DNA of 64,000 bases from Bacteroidales bacterium UBA7569 (GCA_002477945.1 DLLF01000013.1:28397-92396); one strand, 5' to 3'; positions 9,724 through 19,089 are shown, numbered from the stretch's first letter. The notes: generated by a model not told the origin, from the sequence alone. Numbers and translations are program-made.

Positions 9724-10905
9724 ATGGCAGAAGAAAGAATAACATTGGCGGTGCTGCGCAAGTTGCTGAGTGGGCGGACTTCATTGCCCGAGCGGCAAGC
9801 GGGTGAGTTCCTCGATCAACTCTTCTATGTTATTATCGAGGGGCTGCGAACGGACAAATCTGTAAAAATCAACGGATTGGGAACCTTCAAAGTACAATGG
9901 AATGAGCCACGGAAGAGCATAAACGTACAAACCGGCGAACCTATCACCATAGAAGGCTACAACAAGGTCGTCTTCACACCGGAAACAACTCTGAAAAACC
10001 GGATCAACGAACCGTTCTCTCATTTGGAATCCATCGTCATCGACGAAGAAAAACAAACAGAAAAAACCGAGATAAACCCCATACAAAAATTAGGGGAACA
10101 GGCTGAAGAAATCAAAGACCTGCTCGCAGAACTCGGTGCCATTTCCGAACAACAAACAGAGGAACATCCGGAAGTAACGGAATTTGAAAAAAAACAGCCT
10201 GACACACCGCCAGACGAACAGGAAACACATACAGAAACAATACCGGATACTCCCGCTCCTCCTCAAGAGAACGCATCTCCACAAAAGGAAGATACACCGA
10301 TTGAGAAACCGATAGAACAACCTGCATCCATTCCAGAAAAACCCGCACAACGCAAGGAGAAACCGTTCCAACCTTGGAAAGTGGCGGGAATAACCGTTCT
10401 GTGTTTCTGTCTGCTGTTGGTGGGAGGTTATTTCTTCTTGCAGCACAGAATCACCTCATGGGCGGACAGTCTCCTCGAAAAAGAAGAGATCGTTGCGACT
10501 GCAACACCGCCAACCGGTGATTACACAGAAGAGAAAATGGAAACCGATTCTGCACAAGTTGCCAAAGAAGATACCATTGCTGCTCCTCAGAAACAGCCGG
10601 TTTCGCAACCCGCTGAAGAAAAAAGCAGCATAGTTCAACCGGGAAATTACACCGACTTTATTACCACGGAAACGCTCACGGAAGGAAGTCGTCTCACGTG
10701 GTTGTCGCGAAAATACTATGGTGCTCCCGATTTCTGGGTGTATATCTATGAAGCCAACAAAGATGCCATACCCGATCCCAATCACATCGGCGTTGGCACC
10801 CATATCCGAATTCCTCGTCTCCCCAAGGAACTCATTGACACAGGCAACGAGGAAAGTATGAAACAGGCAAAACAGTTGCACAACGAGATTCTTGGACAAT
10901 TCTGA
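9724..10905 (+). CDS. HU-like domain / transmembrane / LysM protein
   Basis: 393 residues in three parts. Residues 1-100 are an HU/IHF-like domain (GLGTFKVQWNEPRKSINVQTGEP) facing the cytoplasm. A Pro/Glu/Gln/Thr-rich linker of about 115 residues follows, then one transmembrane helix near 222-242. A second linker leads to a LysM-like motif near 320-370 (LTWLSRKYYGAPDFWVYIYE...IGVGTHIRIP). The simplest topology puts a DNA-binding domain inside and a peptidoglycan-binding domain in the periplasm. The layout is seen in other Bacteroidales. A DNA-to-wall tether is inference; the HU domain may no longer bind DNA. Confidence 0.85.
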   Translation: MAEERITLAVLRKLLSGRTSLPERQAGEFLDQLFYVIIEGLRTDKSVKINGLGTFKVQWNEPRKSINVQTGEPITIEGYNKVVFTPETTLKNRINEPFSHLESIVIDEEKQTEKTEINPIQKLGEQAEEIKDLLAELGAISEQQTEEHPEVTEFEKKQPDTPPDEQETHTETIPDTPAPPQENASPQKEDTPIEKPIEQPASIPEKPAQRKEKPFQPWKVAGITVLCFCLLLVGGYFFLQHRITSWADSLLEKEEIVATATPPTGDYTEEKMETDSAQVAKEDTIAAPQKQPVSQPAEEKSSIVQPGNYTDFITTETLTEGSRLTWLSRKYYGAPDFWVYIYEANKDAIPDPNHIGVGTHIRIPRLPKELIDTGNEESMKQAKQLHNEILGQF

Positions 10906-10910
10906 AAAGC

Positions 10911-13703
10911 GTGGACAACGGTTTCATACATATAAAAGGGGCGCGTACCAACAACCTTAAGAACGTTGACGTACTCATTCCTCGGAATAAATTTGTCGTC
11001 ATCACGGGACTTTCGGGCAGTGGCAAATCCAGTCTCGCGTTCGATACCTTGTATGCAGAAGGGCAAAGACGATACGTCGAAAGTCTCTCCGCGTATGCTC
11101 GGCAATTTCTCGGCAGGATGCAGAAACCGGAAGTGGACTTCATCGACGGCATCCCACCCGCAATTGCCATTCAACAGAAGACCTTGGCAAAGAACCCTCG
11201 TTCCACTGTCGGCACGGTCACGGAGATCTACGATTACCTCAAGTTGCTTTATGCACGCATCGGACACACGTTCTCGCCGATATCCGGACAAGAAGTTAAA
11301 AAACATTCGGTAAGCGATGTAGTGGATTACGTCCTATCGCTTCCGTTAGGTACACGATTAATGTTGCTCTCTCCTGTGAAAGAGTTAGACTATTCTCTTG
11401 CACAGCAGGCTACTGTATGGCAGGAGCAGGGCTTCAGCCGCTTGGTTTGTGGAAAAAACATTATCCGTCTGTCCGAGATTGACAAACATAATATCAATAT
11501 CAATATCAACAAAGACACACTCTATCTGCTCATCGACCGCATTGTGATCGATGGACAGCAGAGTACCGCCAACCGCTTTGCCGATTCTGTGCAGACAGCG
11601 TTCTTTGAAGGAAAAGGCTGTTGTTCCATTCAGTTGGAAGACGGAGCCGTCACCGACTTCTCTATTCGCTTCGAAGCAGACGGAATTCAGTTTATTGAAC
11701 CGACAGAACATCTGTTCGACTTCAATAGTCCGTTTGGTGCTTGTCCGCAATGTAACGGGTTCGGAAATGTAATCGGTATTGATCCCGACCTTGTCATCCC
11801 GAATAAATCACTCAGTATCTACCAGGGGGCTATCGCCTGTTGGCGAGGTGAGAAGATGGGGATGTGGAACCAGGAACTCATACGGACAGCCTCTCTCTTC
11901 GATTTCCCCATACATACACCCTTCTACGCCCTCACCAAAGAGCAGAAACAACTTATTTGGACAGGCAATACCCATTTCCACGGGTTGAACGATTTCTTCA
12001 ACATGTTGGAGGAAAAACAATACAGTAAGATACAGTATCGGGTCATGTTGTCCCGATATCGTGGTAAAACGCTGTGTCCTTCATGCAATGGCAATCGTCT
12101 CAGGAAAGAAGTTGAATACGTCAAAATAGGAGACAAGAGCATCACCCAACTAATCAATCTGTCCATTGGAAACCTGTCTGATTGGTTCGATCAACTCAAA
12201 TTGAACCAGCACGAGCAAACCATTGCAAAACAATTGCTGCAGGAGGTCACGTCCCGACTTCGGTTCATGAAGGAAGTCGGGCTGAGTTATCTCACGCTCA
12301 ACCGGCTTTCCGGCACACTGTCTGGCGGTGAGAGCCAGCGTATCAACCTGGCGAAATCCCTTGGAAGCAGTCTTGTCGGATCTTTGTATATCTTGGACGA
12401 ACCTAGTATCGGGCTTCACCCGCGTGATACCGACCAACTCATTGGAGTCATCAAACAACTCCGCGACCTTGGCAATACCGTTGTCGTTGTGGAACACGAC
12501 GAGGAAATTATCCGTGCTGCCGACTATATCATCGATGTGGGACCAGAAGCAGGACGCGGAGGAGGCGAGATAGTGTGGGCAGGCAAATACGATGCAGAGA
12601 ATCCGTCTTCCAATACATCTGCCGCTCATTCCTACACATTGGACTTCCTTACTGGAAAAGAAGTCATTCAGCCACCAAAGTTCCGAAGGCCATGGAACAA
12701 CTATATTGAGATCAAAGGTGCTTGTGAAAACAACCTCAAGAATTTGGACGTACGCTTTCCTCTGAATGTGTTTACGGTTGTCACGGGCGTATCAGGCAGC
12801 GGAAAATCCAGTTTGGTAAGCAAAGTACTCTACCCCGCTTTGAAAAAATACTTCGGAGGAGTGGCGGAACACACGGGCGATTTTGATTGTCTTCAAGGAA
12901 GTCTTCACCTCATTTCCGACATTGAATACGTTGACCAGAACCCTATCGGAACATCCACTCGGAGCAACCCTGTGACGTACATCAAGGCTTATGACGAGAT
13001 TCGTAAACTCTTTGCCGAACAGCAAGCCGCTCAACAGATGGGTTTCACGGCGGCTCATTTTTCTTTTAACACCCCTGGAGGACGATGCGAGGAATGTAAA
13101 GGCGAAGGAACTATCACCGTCGAAATGCAGTTCATGGCGGATTTGGTGCTGGAATGTGAACATTGCCATGGCAAACGCTTCAAGAAAGATATCTTGGAAG
13201 TCACCTACAATGGCAAAAATATATACGATGTGCTGGAGATGACTGTCAACCAAGCCGTTGAATTTTTCTCTGCAGGCAAAGGCTCCACTGAAAAGAAGAT
13301 TGTGAAACGTCTTAAACCATTGCAGGATGTCGGTATTGGTTACATCAAGTTAGGGCAACCAAGTAGTACGCTCTCCGGAGGTGAAAGTCAACGCGTCAAA
13401 TTGGCGGCTTTCCTGGCTAACGAGAAAAGCGATCCTACTGTCTTCGTGTTCGATGAGCCTACAACGGGACTCCATTATCACGACATTCACATTCTGTTGC
13501 AAGCACTCAATGCACTCATTAGCAAAGGGCATACCGTCATTGTTGTCGAACACAATCCTGCCGTCATCATGGCAGCGGATCATGTTATCGACTTGGGACC
13601 CGAAGGCGGGGAGGCAGGCGGCAATATAGTCTTTGCAGGTACGCCAGAAATGCTTTGCAAGTGCCCCGAAAGTTATACAGGCAGATACCTGCAGCGCAGA
13701 TAA
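10911..13703 (+). CDS. uvrA: Excinuclease ABC subunit A
   Basis: 930 residues with a GTG start 5 bases after the preceding stop. Two ABC ATPase modules are clear: Walker A GLSGSGKSS and GVSGSGKSS, and ABC signatures LSGGESQRI and LSGGESQRV. Zinc-finger cysteine pairs CPQCNGFG, CPSCNGNR and CEECKGEG...CEHCHGKR are all present. UvrA scans DNA for bulky lesions and loads UvrB in nucleotide excision repair. Its 3' end overlaps the convergent acetyltransferase gene by 31 bases. Confidence 0.98.
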   Translation: MDNGFIHIKGARTNNLKNVDVLIPRNKFVVITGLSGSGKSSLAFDTLYAEGQRRYVESLSAYARQFLGRMQKPEVDFIDGIPPAIAIQQKTLAKNPRSTVGTVTEIYDYLKLLYARIGHTFSPISGQEVKKHSVSDVVDYVLSLPLGTRLMLLSPVKELDYSLAQQATVWQEQGFSRLVCGKNIIRLSEIDKHNINININKDTLYLLIDRIVIDGQQSTANRFADSVQTAFFEGKGCCSIQLEDGAVTDFSIRFEADGIQFIEPTEHLFDFNSPFGACPQCNGFGNVIGIDPDLVIPNKSLSIYQGAIACWRGEKMGMWNQELIRTASLFDFPIHTPFYALTKEQKQLIWTGNTHFHGLNDFFNMLEEKQYSKIQYRVMLSRYRGKTLCPSCNGNRLRKEVEYVKIGDKSITQLINLSIGNLSDWFDQLKLNQHEQTIAKQLLQEVTSRLRFMKEVGLSYLTLNRLSGTLSGGESQRINLAKSLGSSLVGSLYILDEPSIGLHPRDTDQLIGVIKQLRDLGNTVVVVEHDEEIIRAADYIIDVGPEAGRGGGEIVWAGKYDAENPSSNTSAAHSYTLDFLTGKEVIQPPKFRRPWNNYIEIKGACENNLKNLDVRFPLNVFTVVTGVSGSGKSSLVSKVLYPALKKYFGGVAEHTGDFDCLQGSLHLISDIEYVDQNPIGTSTRSNPVTYIKAYDEIRKLFAEQQAAQQMGFTAAHFSFNTPGGRCEECKGEGTITVEMQFMADLVLECEHCHGKRFKKDILEVTYNGKNIYDVLEMTVNQAVEFFSAGKGSTEKKIVKRLKPLQDVGIGYIKLGQPSSTLSGGESQRVKLAAFLANEKSDPTVFVFDEPTTGLHYHDIHILLQALNALISKGHTVIVVEHNPAVIMAADHVIDLGPEGGEAGGNIVFAGTPEMLCKCPESYTGRYLQRR

Positions 13704-14227
13704 TTCTCTCCGAACAGGAACACCTCCTCTTCAGGACGAAAACCTATCGATTCGTACATTCTTCTTGCGGGATTATCAGGCAGTACCACCAACACTACCG
13801 GTTGTTTCTTTTCTCTCGTAAGTTGCTCTATGGCATGCAGAATCAATGTCCTCCCTATGCCCTGTTTCCTGTACTCCGGCATCACGGCGAGGCTGTCAAG
13901 ATAAAATTCTCCGGCCTTCGTCTCCGCTTGCATTTGTGCCGTCTCTGGCGAAATGATGTCCGATAATAGGGCAAATGTTATCCGCCGCATCTCCGCATAT
14001 TGCGCGCCGTCATAGCCTATCAGTGCGCCTGAGCGCTCGTCTCCGTTCTCCGCTATCCATGCATTGCGCCATGAATATAGTGTATCTTCGCGCCCGCAGA
14101 CCTCGGCTGCCAGTTGCATCTGTTTGCTGTCTTCCAAACAGAAAGCATAGTCTTTCCCTAATGCCATAATCATACACACCGCCAGAAATTCGGCATCTTG
14201 TTGAGTAGCTGCTCTTAGTGTAATCAT
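13673..14227 (-). CDS. GNAT-family N-acetyltransferase
   Basis: 184 residues with the GNAT acetyl-CoA site V-x4-R-K-Q-G-I-G (residues near 115-128) and a C-terminal NPARRMYESIGF motif typical of RimI-like enzymes. The substrate (protein N-terminus, antibiotic or metabolite) cannot be told. It is convergent with uvrA (31-base overlap) and 4 bases after the metalloprotease gene in the same direction, so it is probably the last gene of a three-gene operon. Confidence 0.86.
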   Translation of the reverse strand: MITLRAATQQDAEFLAVCMIMALGKDYAFCLEDSKQMQLAAEVCGREDTLYSWRNAWIAENGDERSGALIGYDGAQYAEMRRITFALLSDIISPETAQMQAETKAGEFYLDSLAVMPEYRKQGIGRTLILHAIEQLTREKKQPVVLVVLPDNPARRMYESIGFRPEEEVFLFGENYLRCRYLPV

Positions 14228-14231
14228 TTTT

Positions 14232-14900
14232 CTAATGGTTCAGTTGATAACGTAGTTCCTTATAGTTCGGGATATAGCGTTCCACGGTTTGCCAAAAAGC
14301 GGAACTGTGATCGGGATGTTGCAGGTGTGCCAGTTCATGCACTATAACATATTCTATCTGCGGTATGGGCTTCTCTGCCAATGATGAATTAAATCGTATA
14401 GTACGTCTCTTGGGGGTGCAACTCCCCCACTCTGTTCTCATCTTTCGGACGGAATAACTCACTCCGCCCTCATGCATCGTGACTTGCCATTTGGCTGCAA
14501 GCGTATCCACCAGAACCTCCAGTTGTTTCTTGTAGAAGTACTCCATCATCTTCTCACGTTGGGCAAAAAGGCTGCCGGACTTGCAACGGAGAATAATCTC
14601 GTCTCCGCACAATTGTACCGCATTGGCAATACGGCTCTCCTCTACCCGTAACGTGTAAGTCGTCCCGAATAAATCTAATCTTTCTCCAGAGATATATTCC
14701 CTTTGTGGTCTCTGTCTGCGGATACGCTCTTGTGTCTTGCGGACCCATGCCAACCTGCTCTCTACAAACTGCCTCGCCCGGTCTTCGCTTTCGTGCATCG
14801 GAACCGTCAGACTGACTGTCCCATCCGAAGGCTTCACCCTGAGGGTCATATACTTGACAGACTTGCGCCTTACTTCTATTTCTATATCCTCTATCGTCAT
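14232..14900 (-). CDS. SprT/YgjP-like zinc metalloprotease (DUF45 family)
   Basis: 222 residues. The HELAH zinc motif near residues 185-189 is followed by a downstream HxxxFW pattern (HSSAFWQTVERYIPNY), matching the YgjP/DUF45 family. An N-terminal beta-rich part precedes a basic middle. The physiological substrate is unknown. Its ATG overlaps the stop of the Nudix gene (bases 14897-14900), indicating translational coupling. Confidence 0.85.
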   Translation of the reverse strand: MTIEDIEIEVRRKSVKYMTLRVKPSDGTVSLTVPMHESEDRARQFVESRLAWVRKTQERIRRQRPQREYISGERLDLFGTTYTLRVEESRIANAVQLCGDEIILRCKSGSLFAQREKMMEYFYKKQLEVLVDTLAAKWQVTMHEGGVSYSVRKMRTEWGSCTPKRRTIRFNSSLAEKPIPQIEYVIVHELAHLQHPDHSSAFWQTVERYIPNYKELRYQLNH

Positions 14901-15457
14901 TCAGGATGTTCTGCAAAATACTTCCAAAGGGGGGCAGCGTGCAATGCTTGCACGATCCCGTCATTTTTCAAAAGGTCATACACTTCCTCTTTTGTGCATA
15001 GATATGTCCGTATATCCTCCGATGGCTCTTGATGGGGATCACTCATTTTTTCCACGCCGATAGCCAGAAATGTATGGGAGTGGTTCGTATGATTAGTGGG
15101 ATTAGGCGAAAGGCACATGAATGGCGTCCATTCTCCGCCGCCGAAGCCGGTTTCTTCCATCAGTTCGCGTTGCGCTGCCGCCATTGGCGACTCGTCCGTT
15201 TTGTCCACCACACCGGCACAGAGTTCGTAGTGTGTCTCCCCCAAGGCATGCCTGTATTGGCTTATTAACACAAACTCCCCTTTCTTGGTGATGGCTATAA
15301 TGTTCACCCAGTCGGGAAACTCCATGATATACCATGCCGGTACGACTACCCCCGAAGGCAACTGTACACGTTCTTTCCTTACGGTAAACCAATCCCCCTC
15401 TTTGGCTACATACTGGCTGTCCAGCACTGTCCATTTTCTGTTCTGCAATTTTTCCAT
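14897..15457 (-). CDS. Nudix hydrolase (ADP-ribose pyrophosphatase-like)
   Basis: About 186 residues. A Nudix box is visible as GVVDKTDESPMAAAQRELMEE, with one residue more than the canonical spacing between the leading Gly and first Glu. Family members hydrolyse ADP-ribose or nucleotide sugars. I start it at the ATG at 15457 because the promoter (TACCTTTG on the minus strand at 15479-15486) lies inside the longer alternative frame that begins at 15532. It heads the operon Nudix, metalloprotease, acetyltransferase. Confidence 0.86.
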   Translation of the reverse strand: MEKLQNRKWTVLDSQYVAKEGDWFTVRKERVQLPSGVVVPAWYIMEFPDWVNIIAITKKGEFVLISQYRHALGETHYELCAGVVDKTDESPMAAAQRELMEETGFGGGEWTPFMCLSPNPTNHTNHSHTFLAIGVEKMSDPHQEPSEDIRTYLCTKEEVYDLLKNDGIVQALHAAPLWKYFAEHPE

Positions 15458-15478
15458 AAAATTAGTCTTTCTTCGTGA

Positions 15479-15510
15479 CAAAGGTACTAAAATCCGACCG
15501 CACTGACAAA
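15479..15510 (-). promoter_or_regulatory. Promoter of the Nudix operon
   Basis: On the minus strand TTTG (15510-15507), a 20-base spacer, then TACCTTTG (15486-15479). It fixes the Nudix start downstream of this point. Confidence 0.75.
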
Positions 15511-15662
15511 TCAGCAACAAAATATCCCACAACCCTCTAAGTCATCTGTTTCCGTTAGTAAACCATCCAACCGCTTAGAATGTATCTTTTACCCCCTGCT
15601 GCAAGCAACGTCCGTCTTTCTGCAACATGAAATGGCAGTCGCTCAACGTTAGCCGACCGCAA

Positions 15663-15706
15663 CGGCACCTCAACGACACCTCAAGCAGACCTCAACGACA
15701 CCTGAC
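15663..15706 (+). repeat. 11-base tandem array (4 units)
   Basis: The units CGGCACCTCAA, CGACACCTCAA, GCAGACCTCAA and CGACACCTGAC follow each other exactly in an 11-base period. The array lies in the gene-free stretch 15511-15930, which otherwise holds only the 9-base array that follows and the terminal hairpin. Confidence 0.88.
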
Positions 15707-15713
15707 CTTATTT

Positions 15714-15774
15714 GTCTCATTCGGCTCATTTGTCCTATCCGCCCAATTAGTCCCATCTGTCCCATCCTCCCATA
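15714..15774 (+). repeat. 9-base tandem array (about 7 units)
   Basis: The units GTCTCATTC, GGCTCATTT, GTCCTATCC, GCCCAATTA, GTCCCATCT and GTCCCATCC plus a partial unit give a 9-base period with consensus near GTCCYATYN. It starts 7 bases after the 11-base array. Confidence 0.88.
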
Positions 15775-15930
15775 ACCCCAAGCCATGCTCCCTCGGACTT
15801 CTCAATCAACCGGAACGTCTAAAATCAGTAACATTGGAGCAATATTCAAGGGACAGCATATTTCGGACGCCCGCCCTGTGCATTAATGAAATACGTGCAA
15901 TCCTATGATTGCTATTGGTCTGTTTCAGAT

Positions 15931-15974
15931 GCGAACAAGGGCAGTCTATATGGTTATAGACTGCCCTTGTTCGC
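15931..15974. terminator. Perfect 20-bp inverted repeat downstream of GT4 gene
   Basis: Two perfectly complementary 20-base arms with a 4-base loop (tggt), 14 bases past the GT4 stop. Neither strand shows a T-run after the stem, so a classical intrinsic terminator is uncertain. An RNA-stabilising or processing hairpin is equally possible. Confidence 0.7.
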
Positions 15975-15988
15975 GTAACAACAGTTCG

Positions 15989-17200
15989 TTATCTTTTCAA
16001 CTCCGCCAGGCGTTCGCGGAGGCGTTTGACGTCCTCTTCGAGGGCGTTGCGCCATGTGCGGCGGTCTTCCTCGGGGTCGTTGTCGGCAATGCCCTCGCGG
16101 AACATCTCCTCTGCCAGTTCGATAGAATGCTCTATGCTGTATTGTTTGCCCGCCTCGGCATACTGCGGCTCCATACGCTTGCGTTCCTCGGGGTTGTCAA
16201 GCCAGTAGTCGATGGTCTTGGCGAGGTCGTCGCTATCGCCCGGAGCAAACAGACTGCGTTTGTCGAGCGCAAACTGCGGCGTTGCCGAGCGGTCGGAATT
16301 GGCAATCACAGGCACTACGCCCGTAGCAAAAGCCTCAATACACGAGATAGCCTCAATCTCAATGTCGGCAGCATGCACATAGAGATCGGTCTGCGCCAGC
16401 ATATTGATCAGTTCCTCTTTGGTGAAGAAACGGAAAATAGGCGGGTTCTTCAGGTCGGCACCCTGCTTCTCGAGGTCGCCGAGCAGCGGTCCCTGTCCGG
16501 CAAACACCAACTGTATGCGGTCGGCATACTTGCTTTTCTTGACGGCGTCGATAATCACATCCTGCCTTTTCTCCACAGACAGACGACCAATCATCATAAT
16601 CACAATCTTTCCGGCAAACTCCGGTGCTTTCTCCGCATCACGGCGATATTGGAAATCGGGCTCCACGCCGTTGCTTATCACGTGCAGTTTGGCGGTGTAG
16701 CCGTTCTCTTTCAGTTGGTTGGCAATGAAATGACTCGGGCAATGGATATGTTTGAAATTGTTGTAGAACACATCGCGGAACGTGTGATAAATCGCCTTGT
16801 TGATGAGCGTGGCATCCTTCAGACCGATACTCGAAGTGATGTTCTCCGGCTGCACATGGAAAGCGGCGGTATGCGGAATACCTAATTTCTGGCACACTTT
16901 CAATCCCTCTATCGAAAGCGCAAAAGGCATCATAAAATGCACCACTTCCGCCCACGAAATAGCATTCTCCAATACATCCACATCGGGCTTACCGAACGCC
17001 ATTCCCTGCGCTTTGATCAGACTCTCGCCGATAGGCGATTTCCATTCCGCTACCACGTATTTGTCCTCCGAAGGTGCCCCAGTCGAGATAACACGCACTT
17101 CGTTGCCATGCTCGCGCAAGTGCGTGGCAAAGCGTTTTGCCGAAATAGTTGTGCCGTTGTTGGCTGCATCGAACTGGTCGATGACAAGTAGAATCTTCAT
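15989..17200 (-). CDS. GT4-family glycosyltransferase (diacylglycerol glucosyltransferase-like)
   Basis: 403 residues, GT-B fold. The N-terminal Rossmann half begins MKILLVIDQFDAANNGTT. The C-terminal half has the retaining GT4 donor-site pattern: VIMMIGRLSVEKRQDVII, FAGQGPLLGDLE and EAISCIEAFATGVVPVIANSD (the E-x7-E motif). A charged helical tail rich in Arg/Glu follows residue 380. Similar enzymes glucosylate diacylglycerol or cell-surface glycans; the acceptor here is unknown. It stands alone on the minus strand, diverging from the gene at 17313. Confidence 0.88.
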   Translation of the reverse strand: MKILLVIDQFDAANNGTTISAKRFATHLREHGNEVRVISTGAPSEDKYVVAEWKSPIGESLIKAQGMAFGKPDVDVLENAISWAEVVHFMMPFALSIEGLKVCQKLGIPHTAAFHVQPENITSSIGLKDATLINKAIYHTFRDVFYNNFKHIHCPSHFIANQLKENGYTAKLHVISNGVEPDFQYRRDAEKAPEFAGKIVIMMIGRLSVEKRQDVIIDAVKKSKYADRIQLVFAGQGPLLGDLEKQGADLKNPPIFRFFTKEELINMLAQTDLYVHAADIEIEAISCIEAFATGVVPVIANSDRSATPQFALDKRSLFAPGDSDDLAKTIDYWLDNPEERKRMEPQYAEAGKQYSIEHSIELAEEMFREGIADNDPEEDRRTWRNALEEDVKRLRERLAELKR

Positions 17201-17312
17201 ATTATTATATATCGTTTGTAAGGTTTTATATTTCTCATTAACTGCAAGTATTCTCCTCTGCGGTATAGTTTTTGCACAATATTTGATTGTTAACCATCCA
17301 TTGTTTATTGCT

Positions 17313-18092
17313 ATGATGAGTCCCCATCAACGTCTCAAGCGGTTTTATATCGTCCTTTTCGTTCTGACTATTGTGTTGGGTATTGCCAACGTGGTCTATC
17401 TGCTTTTCCAACCCGAAACGACCCTGAAAGCCGTGCTATTCTGCGGGTTGCAATATGTGGCAATGTTGCTTATTCTGACTGCACCGATTATTCTCAGGAA
17501 GCGCTTTCTGCTCAATGTGCCGCTGGTACTGACCGTTGTCATTGCCGCTTTTGCTTTCACGGCTATGGTGCTCGGCGACGGGCTTAATTTCTATGGTCGC
17601 TATCCGTGGTGGGATTCGCTCCTGCACCTTTTCTCAGGTGGTATGCTGTCTTTCATCGGGCTATGGATTGTGCATATTCTGCTCTCCGACTCCGACCAAG
17701 TGGTTTTCAGCAACAAGTATTTTCTGGCACTTTTTCTCTTGATGTTCTCGCTCTCGTGCGGTGCGATCTGGGAGATCTGCGAATATACCTACGATGACCT
17801 GTTCGGCACCAATACGCAGCAATTTATGGAGACCACGTCGGGATCTATCTATACCGATCAGGATATTCCACTCGTGGGGCACGAGGCACTGCGCGACACG
17901 ATGACCGACCTCATCCTTGATTTTATCGGCGGTCTGATCGTTGCTCTCTATGTGCTATTCCGCCACAATGCGTTTATGGAAAAGCACAACACCGACTCTA
18001 TATTGGATTCACCCTCTATTGTAGATGCACTCCAGGAGCAGGAGACAGGCAGCAAAGAACCGCAAAAGGACACTACAACAAAGAACACTTGA
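17313..18092 (+). CDS. YjdF/DUF2238-like polytopic membrane protein
   Basis: About 259 residues with six or seven hydrophobic helices. Conserved-looking motifs WWDSLLHLFSGGMLSFIGL, GAIWEICEYTYDDLFG and RDTMTDLILDFIGG resemble the YjdF/DUF2238 family. I start at the ATG ATG at 17313; the frame is open far upstream but that part is antisense to the GT4 gene and is not protein-like. The C-terminus is a polar tail. Its function is unknown. Confidence 0.7.
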   Translation: MMSPHQRLKRFYIVLFVLTIVLGIANVVYLLFQPETTLKAVLFCGLQYVAMLLILTAPIILRKRFLLNVPLVLTVVIAAFAFTAMVLGDGLNFYGRYPWWDSLLHLFSGGMLSFIGLWIVHILLSDSDQVVFSNKYFLALFLLMFSLSCGAIWEICEYTYDDLFGTNTQQFMETTSGSIYTDQDIPLVGHEALRDTMTDLILDFIGGLIVALYVLFRHNAFMEKHNTDSILDSPSIVDALQEQETGSKEPQKDTTTKNT

Positions 18093-18158
18093 ATTGCGAG
18101 TGTCAAATAACGTGCCAAAAATAGTGGCGATAATAGAGGAGGTCTATTCTGAAATGAG

Positions 18159-18191
18159 TTTGGCAGATTCAGAAAAACCATGTACCTTTGC
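18159..18191 (+). promoter_or_regulatory. Promoter of the envelope-biogenesis operon
   Basis: TTTG at 18159-18162, a 20-base spacer and TACCTTTGC at 18183-18191. It sits 25 bases before the lipoprotein ATG and shows that longer upstream frames are not its true start. Confidence 0.85.
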
Positions 18192-18216
18192 AAAGATATA
18201 CACCCGTTCAAACACA

Positions 18217-19089
18217 ATGAAGAAAGTCTTGTTTTGCATTATCGTTTTATGTGCGTTGGCAAGTTGCAAATATATTAGGCAACATCAAGCAGGCGAAGCC
18301 GTGGTGACTGTAAACGGACATTCGCTGTATGCAAACGATTTGGCGGCTATTACCGCAGGGGCGGTAAGCACAGACGATAGTGCAGCCATTGCAGATAAAT
18401 ATATCCGGCAATGGGCAAGTGATATACTGCTTTACAACAAGGCTAAACGTACTACGGAGAATGCTCCTGCAACAGAAGCGTTGGTGGAGGACTATAGAAG
18501 AACACTCTATGTACACGAATATGAGCAGTATTTGGTTGATACTCGTATGCCGAAGCAGATAGAAGAGGACTCAATAGGACAGTTCTATCAGCGTCATTCA
18601 GAACGCTTTGTATTACGCGAAGACATCTTGCGGGGCATGTTCATTTCATTACCTCAAGATGCACCTCGTATAGAAGAACTGCGGCAGTGGATGGAAGAAC
18701 TGACGGACGAAAACATGGAAAAGATTGAAAAATATGCTTATCAATATGCTGCATCATACGAACTTTTTTCCGACCAATGGCAGACCTTGCATAATGTGAT
18801 GCTCTTGATGCCAACGGATTCAAAAGATGTTGCACAAGAAATTCGGCAGAAGGGTTTCGTACAATACCAAGACTCGGTATCGCTCTATCTTCTACGCATA
18901 ACAGACAGACACTCAGCAGGTGAACCTATGCCGCTTGATTATGCACAACCTGAAATAGAAAAAGTCCTTTTGAACAGGCGGCAAGTGAATTTCTTGAAAC
19001 AACAGAAAGAAGAAATGTATCAACAAGCAATACGACAAGGAAAAATTGTATTTAACCGGAATACTGAAACAGACAATGAAACGGAATAG
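18217..19089 (+). CDS. Parvulin/SurA-like lipoprotein (degenerate PPIase)
   Basis: About 290 residues. The lipoprotein signal MKKVLFCIIVLCALASC ends in an LASC lipobox. The next stretch (VVTVNGHSLYANDLAAI) resembles the start of SurA/PpiD chaperones, followed by helices and a weak parvulin-like middle (EDILRGMFISLPQDAP) without the full PPIC signature. It probably acts as a periplasmic chaperone for outer-membrane proteins. The next gene, another SurA-like protein, overlaps it by 14 bases, as expected for a Bacteroidales surA cluster. Confidence 0.75.
   Translation: MKKVLFCIIVLCALASCKYIRQHQAGEAVVTVNGHSLYANDLAAITAGAVSTDDSAAIADKYIRQWASDILLYNKAKRTTENAPATEALVEDYRRTLYVHEYEQYLVDTRMPKQIEEDSIGQFYQRHSERFVLREDILRGMFISLPQDAPRIEELRQWMEELTDENMEKIEKYAYQYAASYELFSDQWQTLHNVMLLMPTDSKDVAQEIRQKGFVQYQDSVSLYLLRITDRHSAGEPMPLDYAQPEIEKVLLNRRQVNFLKQQKEEMYQQAIRQGKIVFNRNTETDNETE

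Noticed and set aside
15905..16885. Long plus-strand open frame opposite the GT4 gene
   Set aside because: It is antisense to a clear glycosyltransferase with full GT4 motifs and has no family features of its own.
16797..17312. N-terminal extension of the YjdF-like membrane protein
   Set aside because: The extra part is antisense to the GT4 gene; the membrane protein has a good start at 17313.
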